Source of the DNA: Methylococcaceae bacterium UBA4132
GTDB lineage: Bacteria; Pseudomonadota; Gammaproteobacteria; Methylococcales; Methylomonadaceae
Reading direction: 5' to 3'
Assembly (NCBI GenBank): GCA_002380945.1
Contig: DFWO01000197.1
Location: 1 to 14,900 of the forward strand
DNA length: 14,900 nt
Below, piece after piece: positions 1-6,524 of the stretch; positions within the stretch are counted from its first letter, which is position 1, and each line of letters begins with the position of its first letter. The position numbers were made by a program, and so were the translations under genes. Under the pieces are notes generated by a model, which searched no databases, was not told the origin of the DNA, and was given only the letters and a program-made list of their open reading frames with translations.

Positions 1-81
1 TCCGCGTTCAAATTGTTTTCGACTAAGGTCGCTTGGATATTTTTTTCTCACCCGCTTAGTATCAGGCTTTTAGATGAAATT

Positions 82-396
82 TTGAACACGTTCTTAGTAT
101 TAGTACATACAGGTACAGTTATTGAAGAAGGCAATCTAACACTAGCAGAATTGTGTCAGGCTTGCGGTGCTCATGCAGACTGGATTATCAATCTAGTTGA
201 AGAAAGCATACTTGAACCTCATGGTGAGAACATTTATTTATGGCGGTTTTCAGGTGCAAGCTTAGTACGCGCCCGTTCTGCTTTTAGGTTGCAACATGGT
301 TTAGGGCTTAATCTAGCAGGCGTTGCTGTTGTGCTGAATTTGATGGCGGAACTGGAAAATCTTCGCTCGCAAATAAAAGCCCAAGGTCAGGATTGA
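82..396 (+). CDS. cbpM: CbpM-like chaperone modulator (MerR-type helix-turn-helix)
   Basis: The protein resembles CbpM, a small modulator that binds the J-domain of the DnaJ homologue CbpA and tunes DnaK co-chaperone activity in the cytoplasm. The recognisable core is LTLAELCQACG, then WIINLVEESILEP, a WRFSGASL block and a C-terminal helix ending ENLRSQI, matching the winged helix plus dimer helix of the family. The reading frame is open from at least position 13, but it contains no in-frame ATG. TTG at 82 gives 104 residues, close to the roughly 101 of E. coli CbpM; TTG at 13 would add 23 unrelated-looking residues. No good ribosome site precedes either. An ATG at 74 is in another frame and stops at once, so an altered start or sequence error is possible. 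A cbpA gene would be expected to the left, outside the window. Family assignment is fairly sure; the start is not. Confidence 0.72.
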   Translation: MNTFLVLVHTGTVIEEGNLTLAELCQACGAHADWIINLVEESILEPHGENIYLWRFSGASLVRARSAFRLQHGLGLNLAGVAVVLNLMAELENLRSQIKAQGQD

Positions 397-504
397 TGAT
401 TTCGAGTTTTGTTCAAGGCGGGCGCAGCTTATTTTTCCCACATTTTAACTGCATACCATGTAAAATCAATGCTACAGTTTTCGTAATTTTTAGGATGTAG
501 TAAC

Positions 505-1083
505 GTGTTTAGAGGAACAACCATACTTTCTGTTCGTAGAGCGGGCAAAGTTGTCATTGGTGGTGATGGTCAAGTCACCTTAGGTAATACCGTTATGAAA
601 GGCAATGCGCGTAAAGTGCGCCGATTATATCACGGTAAAGTCATTGCAGGATTTGCAGGTGCAACAGCAGATGCGTTTATGCTGTTTGAACTTTTTGAAC
701 ATAAAATAGAAGCTGCTAAAGGCAATCTAACCAAAGCGGCGGTTGCTATGGCAAAAGAATGGCGTACCGATCGAGCATTACGCAAGCTAGAAGCGTTGCT
801 GATTATCGCGGATGCCAAAACATCGCTCATTATTTCAGGCTCAGGCGATATTATTGAACCTGAAACAGACGCAAATTTACTGGCAATTGGATCAGGTGGC
901 GCATTCGCCCAAGCGGCGGCGCGTGCTTTAATAGAAAATACCGACTTGAGTGCCAGAGAAATTGTCGAACGCTCATTAAACATAGCCGCTGATATTTGCA
1001 TTTATACCAATCATAACTTGCGTATAGAAGAATTAGACGCAGAGTCAACATCAGAAAAATTAGACGCAGAACCTAACGAGTAA
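505..1083 (+). CDS. hslV: HslV, peptidase subunit of the HslUV ATP-dependent protease
   Basis: HslV is the threonine peptidase that forms the double hexameric core of the cytoplasmic HslUV (ClpQY) protease, degrading misfolded and regulatory proteins unfolded by HslU. The protein opens MFRGTTILSVRR, so removal of a four-residue leader would expose Thr5 as the catalytic N-terminal nucleophile. The blocks GDGQVTLGNTVMKGNARKVRR, VIAGFAGATADAF, EWRTDRALRKLEALL, AIGSGG and CIYTNHN are all family hallmarks. Start is GTG at 505, with AGGA at 492-495 nine bases upstream. The 192 residues exceed the roughly 176 of E. coli because of an acidic tail after IEELDAE, in which LDAE occurs twice. Five bases separate it from hslU, so the two are co-transcribed and probably translationally linked. 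Confidence 0.97.
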   Translation: MFRGTTILSVRRAGKVVIGGDGQVTLGNTVMKGNARKVRRLYHGKVIAGFAGATADAFMLFELFEHKIEAAKGNLTKAAVAMAKEWRTDRALRKLEALLIIADAKTSLIISGSGDIIEPETDANLLAIGSGGAFAQAAARALIENTDLSAREIVERSLNIAADICIYTNHNLRIEELDAESTSEKLDAEPNE

Positions 1084-1088
1084 AGCTC

Positions 1089-2414
1089 ATGACCCAAATG
1101 ACCCCCAAAGAAATTGTAAGCGAGTTGGACAAACACATTATTGGTCAAGCCAACGCAAAACGTTCTGTTGCCATTGCTTTGCGTAATCGCTGGCGCAGAC
1201 AACAAGTTGACGTAGCCTTACGCGATGAAATTACGCCTAAAAATATTCTCATGATAGGTCCTACGGGCGTGGGTAAAACTGAAATCGCCCGCCGTCTTGC
1301 TCGCCTTGCTAACGCGCCGTTTATCAAAATAGAAGCCACAAAATTCACCGAAGTCGGCTATGTTGGACGTGATGTCGATTCCATTATTCGTGACTTAGTC
1401 GATACCGCTGTCAAAATGACGCGGGTTGCTGAAATGGAAAAAATGCAAACCAAAGCCTTCGATACCGCCGAAGAACGAGTGTTAGATATTTTATTGCCTA
1501 GAGCCGATGGCGGTATGTTATCTGATACCGAAGCCTCCACGCGGCAAAAAATGCGTAAAAAATTACGCGAAGGCACACTGGATGATAAAGAAATAGAAAT
1601 AGATGTCCACGTCGCGCCTATGGGCGTTGAAATCATGGCACCTCCAGGCATGGAAGAAATGACCAGCCAATTGCAAGGAATGTTTCAAAACATGGGTTCA
1701 GGCAAAACCCGTTCCCGCAAAATGACCGTTAAAAAAGCCCTGCAAACCTTACAAGAAGAAGAAGCCGAAAAACTGGTCAACGAAGAAGAAATTCGCCTGC
1801 GTGCAGTCGAATCAGTGGAACAAAATGGCATCGTATTTTTGGACGAAATTGACAAAATCTGCAAACGTTCAGACATGGGTGGCGGTGGCGGCGAAGTATC
1901 GCGTGAAGGTGTACAACGGGACTTATTACCGCTGGTTGAAGGCAGCACTGTCAACACCAAATACGGCATGGTAAAAACCGACCATATTTTATTCATCGCC
2001 TCAGGCGCGTTTCATTTAACCAAGCCGTCTGATTTGATTCCAGAATTACAAGGGCGTTTCCCCATTCGGGTTGAACTTAACGCCTTAACAGCCGATGATT
2101 TCGTGCGTATTTTGACTGAGCCAAATGCCTCATTAACTGAACAATACAAAGCGTTATTGAAGGAAGATGATGTATGTATAAATTTTCATGACTGCGGCAT
2201 TAAACGGATTGCTGAACTGGCTTTCCAAGTTAATGAAAGAACTGAAAATATTGGCGCAAGACGCTTACACACTATGTTAGAACGTTTACTAGAAGAAGTT
2301 TCTTTTGACGCACCCTATACATCATCAACCACAGTTGAAGTGAATGCCGCTTATGTGGATAGTCACTTAACCGAAATCGCCGAAGACGAAGATTTAAGTC
2401 GGTATATTTTGTAA
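1089..2414 (+). CDS. hslU: HslU, AAA+ unfoldase of the HslUV protease
   Basis: HslU (ClpY) is the hexameric AAA+ ATPase that unfolds substrates and threads them into HslV. The 441 residues match the usual length. In order: the N-terminal block TPKEIVSELDKHIIGQ, Walker A GPTGVGKT at 57-64, the pore loop GYVGRD at 90-95, the charged intermediate (I) domain at about 105-245, Walker B IVFLDEID at 248-255, QGRFPIRVEL (arginine finger region) at 321-330, the sensor-2 region ENIGARRLHT at 386-395, and the conserved C-terminal SRYIL, which in this family docks into HslV to activate it. ATG at 1089 fits the family start; an equally conserved Met lies three codons on. The cation transporter gene starts two bases after the stop, so transcription likely continues. 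Confidence 0.98.
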   Translation: MTQMTPKEIVSELDKHIIGQANAKRSVAIALRNRWRRQQVDVALRDEITPKNILMIGPTGVGKTEIARRLARLANAPFIKIEATKFTEVGYVGRDVDSIIRDLVDTAVKMTRVAEMEKMQTKAFDTAEERVLDILLPRADGGMLSDTEASTRQKMRKKLREGTLDDKEIEIDVHVAPMGVEIMAPPGMEEMTSQLQGMFQNMGSGKTRSRKMTVKKALQTLQEEEAEKLVNEEEIRLRAVESVEQNGIVFLDEIDKICKRSDMGGGGGEVSREGVQRDLLPLVEGSTVNTKYGMVKTDHILFIASGAFHLTKPSDLIPELQGRFPIRVELNALTADDFVRILTEPNASLTEQYKALLKEDDVCINFHDCGIKRIAELAFQVNERTENIGARRLHTMLERLLEEVSFDAPYTSSTTVEVNAAYVDSHLTEIAEDEDLSRYIL

Positions 2415-2416
2415 TT

Positions 2417-3358
2417 ATGGCGCACCATCATCACGACTCCCACGATCATTCACATCATCATAGTCACTCGCATCAAAGTGGACAGGCATTTGCTATTGCT
2501 ATTGTCTTAAATACAGGCTTTGTGGCGATAGAGTTTGTCTATGGTTTTATCGCTAACTCTACTGCCTTAATTGCGGATGCAGGGCATAATTTGTCTGACG
2601 TGTTGGGCTTGTTGTTGGCAGGTGGTGCAGTTTTATTAGCGCGTAAACAGCCAAGCAAACGCTACACTTATGGTTTGCGTAGTACTTCGATACTCGCGGC
2701 ACTTGCCAATGCTATGATGCTATTAGTTGCCTGTGGCGCAATTGCGCAGGAAGCGATTGACCGTTTTGCCCAGCCACCCTCGGTAGAAAGTCTCACAGTA
2801 TCGGCAATCGCGGGTATCGGCATTGTTGTTAATAGCTTATCCGCGCTGTTGTTCATCAAAGGCAGTCAGCATGACATTAATATTCGTGGTGCGTATCTAC
2901 ACATGGCAGGCGATGCGGCAGTATCACTGGCAGTAGTTATCGTTGGTTTGGTCATGTTTTACACCAATGACTATTATTGGCTAGACCCTGCTATCACCTT
3001 ATTGATTGTGCTAGTCATTGTCATCGGCACATGGGGTTTATTGCGTGAATCTATGCGTCTTGTGTTAAGTGCCGTCCCTGCTAACATAGACGGGGCGGCG
3101 ATTGAGGCTTATTTATGCCAATTAGACGGCGTAACCGATTGCCACGACTTACATATTTGGGGCTTAAGCACCACTGAGACTGCGCTTACCGTACATTTAG
3201 TCATGCCCAACGGCTGCCCTAATGATAAGTTTATTGATAACATCACTCACACATTGGAACATGATTTTTTTATCCATCACTGTACCTTACAAATTGAACA
3301 AGGCGACACTAATCATGTATGCTCATTAACACCTAAGCATCACGCGCACGCCCATTAA
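2417..3358 (+). CDS. Cation diffusion facilitator (CDF) family metal efflux transporter
   Basis: This is an inner-membrane proton-driven exporter of divalent metals, most likely zinc, of the CzcD/ZitB type. The N-terminus carries many histidines in its first 20 residues and the C-terminus ends HHAHAH; such runs usually bind metal. Six hydrophobic segments can be traced between about 24 and 208. The transport site is visible as paired HxxxD motifs: H57/D61 in HNLSD (helix 2) and H162/D166 in HMAGD (helix 5). YTYG at 83-86 and the soluble C-terminal ferredoxin-like domain (LDGVTDCHDLHIWGLS) are family features. The 313 residues are normal. ATG lies two bases after the hslU stop, and the DUF971 gene follows after five bases, so it is embedded in the protease/ubiquinone gene run. 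The exact metal cannot be read from sequence. Confidence 0.94.
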   Translation: MAHHHHDSHDHSHHHSHSHQSGQAFAIAIVLNTGFVAIEFVYGFIANSTALIADAGHNLSDVLGLLLAGGAVLLARKQPSKRYTYGLRSTSILAALANAMMLLVACGAIAQEAIDRFAQPPSVESLTVSAIAGIGIVVNSLSALLFIKGSQHDINIRGAYLHMAGDAAVSLAVVIVGLVMFYTNDYYWLDPAITLLIVLVIVIGTWGLLRESMRLVLSAVPANIDGAAIEAYLCQLDGVTDCHDLHIWGLSTTETALTVHLVMPNGCPNDKFIDNITHTLEHDFFIHHCTLQIEQGDTNHVCSLTPKHHAHAH

Positions 3359-3363
3359 CTCTT

Positions 3364-3747
3364 ATGCAATTATCCATCAAACCCTGTCACAGCAGACCGA
3401 CTGACCTCATTCTGCACCAGCTTTCTAACAGCCTTGAAATCCATTTTGATGATGGCAAAATTTTTCATCTGCCTTGTGAATACCTGCGTGTTTACACACC
3501 CTCAGCCGAAGCCCTAGGTCACGCTGTGGGACAAGAAATATTACAAGTCGGCAAAGAAGATGTAGGCATTAAGGAAATTAAACCTGTCGGTAACTATGGC
3601 ATTACACCCGTGTTTACTGACGGGCATGATAGCGGCATTTATACATGGGATATGTTGTATCAATTAGGTAACGACTATCCAGCCCTTTGGGCAAACTATC
3701 TGCATGAGTTAGACCATGCAGGACATCAACGTAAAAAAACACAATAA
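3364..3747 (+). CDS. DUF971 family protein
   Basis: This small cytoplasmic protein of 127 residues belongs to DUF971, a domain also found at the N-terminus of gamma-butyrobetaine hydroxylase. Visible family features are the opening PTDLILHQLSNSLEIHFDDG, LPCEYLRVYTPSAE, a central IKEIKPVGNYGITPVFTDGHDSGIYTW (split here only for description) and YLHEL near the end. The GHDSGIYTWDML segment is the most conserved. Its biochemical function is not established. In many gammaproteobacteria the gene lies between hslVU and ubiE, as here: it begins five bases after the transporter stop and ends eleven bases before ubiE. The C-terminus is rich in His and Lys (HAGHQRKKTQ). Confidence 0.9.
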   Translation: MQLSIKPCHSRPTDLILHQLSNSLEIHFDDGKIFHLPCEYLRVYTPSAEALGHAVGQEILQVGKEDVGIKEIKPVGNYGITPVFTDGHDSGIYTWDMLYQLGNDYPALWANYLHELDHAGHQRKKTQ

Positions 3748-3758
3748 AGAGAATCACC

Positions 3759-4502
3759 ATGACAGAAACCACCCATTTTGGCTTTAAACAAGTCGCCGCC
3801 GAAGACAAAGTTAAATTGGTGCGCGGCGTATTTGACTCCGTTGCAGGACAATACGACATCATGAATGACTTGATGTCGATGGGCATCCACCGCATTTGGA
3901 AACGCGTTGCCGTACAACTCAGTAACGTTAGAAAAGGCGAACAAGTGCTGGATTTAGCAGGCGGCACAGGCGATTTAACCACACTATTTGAACAGCGTGT
4001 CGGCAAAGATGGGCAAGTTGTGTTAGCCGACATTAACTCCGAAATGCTACGAACAGGACGTAATCGTTTAATCGACCGTGGCTTAGTCGGCAATATTCGC
4101 TATGCCCAAGTCAATGCCGAATGCCTACCGTTTGCTGATAATACCTTTGATTGCGTGTGTATCGCTTTCGGCTTGCGCAACGTCACTGATAAAGATGCCG
4201 CCTTACGTTCCATGTATCGCGTATTAAAACCTGGTGGACGGGTTATCGTGCTGGAATTCTCCCACCCTGTCGATAAAATTACCGAAAAAGTCTACGACTT
4301 CTACTCATTCAAACTACTACCCAAAATCGGCAAAGTCGTCGCCAAAGATGAAGACAGCTATCGTTACCTAGCCGAATCCATCCGTATGCACCCCAAACAA
4401 GACGAACTCAAAGCCATGATGGAAAATGCAGGGTTAGAACGCTGTGAATATTTCAACATGACACAAGGCATTGTTGCCGTGCATCGCGGTTATAAACTCT
4501 AA
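3759..4502 (+). CDS. ubiE: UbiE, demethyl(mena)quinone C-methyltransferase
   Basis: UbiE is the SAM-dependent C-methyltransferase that methylates the ring of 2-polyprenyl-6-methoxy-1,4-benzoquinol in ubiquinone synthesis, and demethylmenaquinol where menaquinone is made. The 247 residues are the standard length. The N-terminal VFDSVAGQYDIMNDLMSMGIHR signature is present from about 24, followed by SAM motif I VLDLAGGTGDL at 63-73, ADINSEML around the ribose-binding acidic residue, the IAFGLRNVTD block and RVLKPGGR. The end MTQGIVAVHRGYKL is characteristic. ATG at 3759 follows AGAGA with a short spacer. In related bacteria ubiE is directly followed by ubiJ and ubiB; here a palindromic repeat and a Uma2 gene separate it from ubiJ. 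Confidence 0.97.
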   Translation: MTETTHFGFKQVAAEDKVKLVRGVFDSVAGQYDIMNDLMSMGIHRIWKRVAVQLSNVRKGEQVLDLAGGTGDLTTLFEQRVGKDGQVVLADINSEMLRTGRNRLIDRGLVGNIRYAQVNAECLPFADNTFDCVCIAFGLRNVTDKDAALRSMYRVLKPGGRVIVLEFSHPVDKITEKVYDFYSFKLLPKIGKVVAKDEDSYRYLAESIRMHPKQDELKAMMENAGLERCEYFNMTQGIVAVHRGYKL

Positions 4503-4508
4503 TATCCC

Positions 4509-4541
4509 AAACCTGACAGGTTTTTAAAACCTGTCAGGTTT
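4509..4541. repeat. Perfect inverted repeat between ubiE and the Uma2 gene
   Basis: Left arm 4509-4524 (AAACCTGACAGGTTTT) and right arm 4526-4541 (AAAACCTGTCAGGTTT) are exact reverse complements around a single T. Each arm is itself almost palindromic (AACCTG-A-CAGGTT and AACCTG-T-CAGGTT), so one long hairpin or two small ones could form. It starts six bases after the ubiE stop and ends 17 bases before the next ATG. This nested form is typical of mobile intergenic palindromes (REP/MITE-like). In RNA it could also attenuate readthrough, although no long U run follows. Confidence 0.85.
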
Positions 4542-4545
4542 AATC

Positions 4546-4550
4546 GAGGA
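4546..4550 (+). promoter_or_regulatory. Strong ribosome binding site of the Uma2 gene
   Basis: GAGGA lies eight bases before the ATG at 4559. It is one of the best Shine-Dalgarno matches in the plus-strand cluster, and it fixes the start of the Uma2 gene. Because ubiJ has no clear site of its own, it may also set translation of ubiJ through the ATGA overlap. Confidence 0.7.
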
Positions 4551-4558
4551 CTCACATC

Positions 4559-5161
4559 ATGGCTTTAGATTACGCACAGTCTTATTTAACCGAAGCCGAA
4601 TATTTACACGGTGAACAATTCAGCGACATCAAACACGAGTATATTCACGGTGATGTGTATGCAATGGCTGGGGCGAGTCGTAATCACAACATCATAACCG
4701 CTAACATTGCTAGGCATATCGGCAACCATTTAGAGCAAACGCCCTGCACGGTATTCTCTTCCGACCTGAAAGTCAAAGCCGATGGCAACTTTTTCTATCC
4801 TGATGTATTAGTGGTTTGTGATGACGAACAAGGCGATGATTATTACACCGAAAAACCGATTATCATTGTCGAGGCACTATCCAAAGCCACCCGCCGTAAT
4901 GATAAAAGCCTGAAAATGACCGCCTACAAAACTATTCCCAGTCTACAAGAATACGTTTTAATCGAACAAGACTGTGTGGATGTTGAAGTCTGCCGCCGTA
5001 CGACTGGATGGCTGTCAGAACATTATTTTTTAGGCGATGACGTGACTTTTTCATCACTGAATTTAACGTTATCTGTTGTTGATATTTACGCACGCGTCAA
5101 TAACGAAGACATGCGTGATTATTTACAACAGTTAGCCATCGAACAGAGTGCTACCCTATGA
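4559..5161 (+). CDS. Uma2 family protein (DUF820, PD-(D/E)XK nuclease fold)
   Basis: This is a 200-residue Uma2/DUF820 protein, a family with a restriction-endonuclease-like fold; most members have no known target. Family features are E27 in HEYIHGD, SSDLKVK, the metal-binding YPDVLVV (D82), IIIVEALS with E105, and RNDKSLKM with K119, followed by YKTIPSLQEYVLIE. The D82...E105...K119 arrangement looks intact, so catalysis is possible. ATG at 4559 is supported by GAGGA eight bases upstream. The gene interrupts ubiE-ubiJ, follows a palindromic repeat, and its TGA overlaps the ubiJ ATG, so it is an inserted passenger that is now translationally linked to ubiquinone synthesis. No conventional transposase is present. 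A role in quinone metabolism is not indicated by its sequence. Confidence 0.92.
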   Translation: MALDYAQSYLTEAEYLHGEQFSDIKHEYIHGDVYAMAGASRNHNIITANIARHIGNHLEQTPCTVFSSDLKVKADGNFFYPDVLVVCDDEQGDDYYTEKPIIIVEALSKATRRNDKSLKMTAYKTIPSLQEYVLIEQDCVDVEVCRRTTGWLSEHYFLGDDVTFSSLNLTLSVVDIYARVNNEDMRDYLQQLAIEQSATL

Positions 5162-5766
5162 CTATAAAACCACTCATTATTGCCACACTAGAAGCCGCGA
5201 TTAATCACTATTTGTCGCTTGATGATAACGTAAGTAGCTTTCTAGCTCCATTAGCGGGCAAAGTAGTCGCCATTACCATCACGCCTTTCAATGAAACCAT
5301 TTATCTTTGCCCAACTACTGACAGTATTCAGTGCCTAGATTACTTGCCACAGCCTGCCGATACGCATTTAACAGGTTCATTAGTGGCTTTCGGTTTAATG
5401 GGGCTCAGCGGCAAACCCATGAATGCGTTTTTTTCAGGTGAAGTTACCATTGAAGGTGACACTCACACAGGGCGCAAATTTCAAGAACTGTTTGCTAAAC
5501 TCGATATTAATATAGAAGGTAAACTTGCCCGTTATACAGGCGAAACCGTTGCTCACAACTTGGCTGAATTTTTCCGCGCAGGAAAAAACTGGAGCAAAGA
5601 ATCGCTAGATACCTTTAAACTCAATGCCAGCGAATTTCTCCAAGAAGAAACTCGTGATTTACCTGCAAAGCCAGAAGCTGATATTTTTTACGCCGAAGTT
5701 GATGAGTTACGCACAGACCTCGACCGCTTGCAAAGTCGGATTGAGCGACTGGAAAAAGCGTTGTAA
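5158..5766 (+). CDS. ubiJ: UbiJ, SCP2-domain ubiquinone biosynthesis accessory factor
   Basis: UbiJ is a lipid-binding accessory protein of the aerobic ubiquinone biosynthesis complex. It acts with UbiK and is thought to present the hydrophobic intermediates to the enzymes. The 202 residues hold an SCP2-like domain at about 8-115 (LTGSLVAFGLMGLSG, AFFSGEVTIEGD, KFQELFAKLDI), then GETVAHNLAEFFRAGKNW, and end in a predicted coiled coil at about 175-202 (VDELRTDLDRLQSRIERLEKAL with heptad leucines), the usual site for UbiK binding. The ATG at 5158 shares four bases (ATGA) with the Uma2 stop and has no convincing ribosome site, which suggests translational coupling. It is followed after 17 bases by the cold-shock/DUF1294 gene rather than directly by ubiB. 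Confidence 0.9.
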   Translation: MTIKPLIIATLEAAINHYLSLDDNVSSFLAPLAGKVVAITITPFNETIYLCPTTDSIQCLDYLPQPADTHLTGSLVAFGLMGLSGKPMNAFFSGEVTIEGDTHTGRKFQELFAKLDINIEGKLARYTGETVAHNLAEFFRAGKNWSKESLDTFKLNASEFLQEETRDLPAKPEADIFYAEVDELRTDLDRLQSRIERLEKAL

Positions 5767-5783
5767 TTTATCAGGACAACTTA

Positions 5784-6473
5784 ATGCAACTGTACGAAGG
5801 CATCATTAAATTGTGGAAAGTGGATAAAGGCTTTGGGTTCATTCAACCTAATGGAGGCGGAAAAGATATATTTATTCACATTCGTGATTTACAACATACC
5901 AATTATCAACCTCAACTAGGTGATAATATTTGTTATAAAGTTGTTGCTGATAAGGACGGTAAAATAAGAGCTTATGATGCTTTTATAAAAGGGCAGGAAC
6001 TAAGCGAGCTGTACAGAAAAAAGAGTTTTAAGAAAAATCCGACACAAGAACGAAAAATAAGACGCGAATATCAATTAGGTCTGCTGCCCAGATTGATTAT
6101 TGCGATGATTCCGTTTGTATTTTCTGTTCTTCTAATTACACAACAACGTATCTTTTTTCCATTTTTCGCTTATTTAATCCTGAGCTTACTAACATTCATT
6201 GTTTACGCTTACGATAAAACGAAAGCACATAAGAGTGAGTGGCGAATTTCAGAACAAACTTTACACTTGCTAGAATTATTCGGTGGCTGGCCTGGTGCGT
6301 TAATTACCCAACGTGTCATACGGCATAAAAATAAAAAAACCTCTTTTCAAATCGTTTTTTGGATCATTGTCTTTATTCACATAACGATTTGGTTTGGTAT
6401 TATATTTTTTAACGGTAACGGCATTGAAACTATTCAGTGTGATTTTTATAACATCTGTAAATATCGTCAATAG
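5784..6473 (+). CDS. Cold-shock domain plus DUF1294 membrane protein
   Basis: This fusion of 229 residues joins an N-terminal nucleic-acid-binding cold-shock domain to a C-terminal membrane domain. The cold-shock part covers about 1-66, with RNP1-like KGFGFI at 15-20 and RNP2-like DIFIHI at 28-33. A basic linker (about 75-97, KKSFKKNPTQERKIRRE) follows. The DUF1294 part has two hydrophobic segments at about 103-140, then YAYDKTKA, RISEQTLHLLELFGGWPGA, HKNKKTSF and a last hydrophobic segment at about 189-209. This architecture is known but its function is not; RNA binding at the membrane is a reasonable guess. AGGA at 5773-5776 sits seven bases before the ATG. The gene separates ubiJ from ubiB and reads noticeably more AT-rich than its neighbours, hinting at later acquisition. 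Confidence 0.9.
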   Translation: MQLYEGIIKLWKVDKGFGFIQPNGGGKDIFIHIRDLQHTNYQPQLGDNICYKVVADKDGKIRAYDAFIKGQELSELYRKKSFKKNPTQERKIRREYQLGLLPRLIIAMIPFVFSVLLITQQRIFFPFFAYLILSLLTFIVYAYDKTKAHKSEWRISEQTLHLLELFGGWPGALITQRVIRHKNKKTSFQIVFWIIVFIHITIWFGIIFFNGNGIETIQCDFYNICKYRQ

Positions 6474-6524
6474 CTACCATCTAATTTACTACGCATTTCA
6501 GCACTTAACCATCAAAGGTCATCC

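Noticed and set aside
13..81. N-terminal extension of the CbpM-like protein from TTG at 13
   Set aside because: The extra residues do not resemble the family, and the shorter form matches the usual length.
397..504. A sigma-32 heat-shock promoter upstream of hslV
   Set aside because: CCCACAT at 437-443 resembles the -10 element, but no CTTGAAA-like -35 lies 13-15 bases upstream; the nearest candidate (GTTCAAG) is 19 bases away.
3614..4093. Minus-strand reading frame opposite the DUF971 gene and ubiE
   Set aside because: It runs antisense across two well-supported genes, and its composition follows from their codons.
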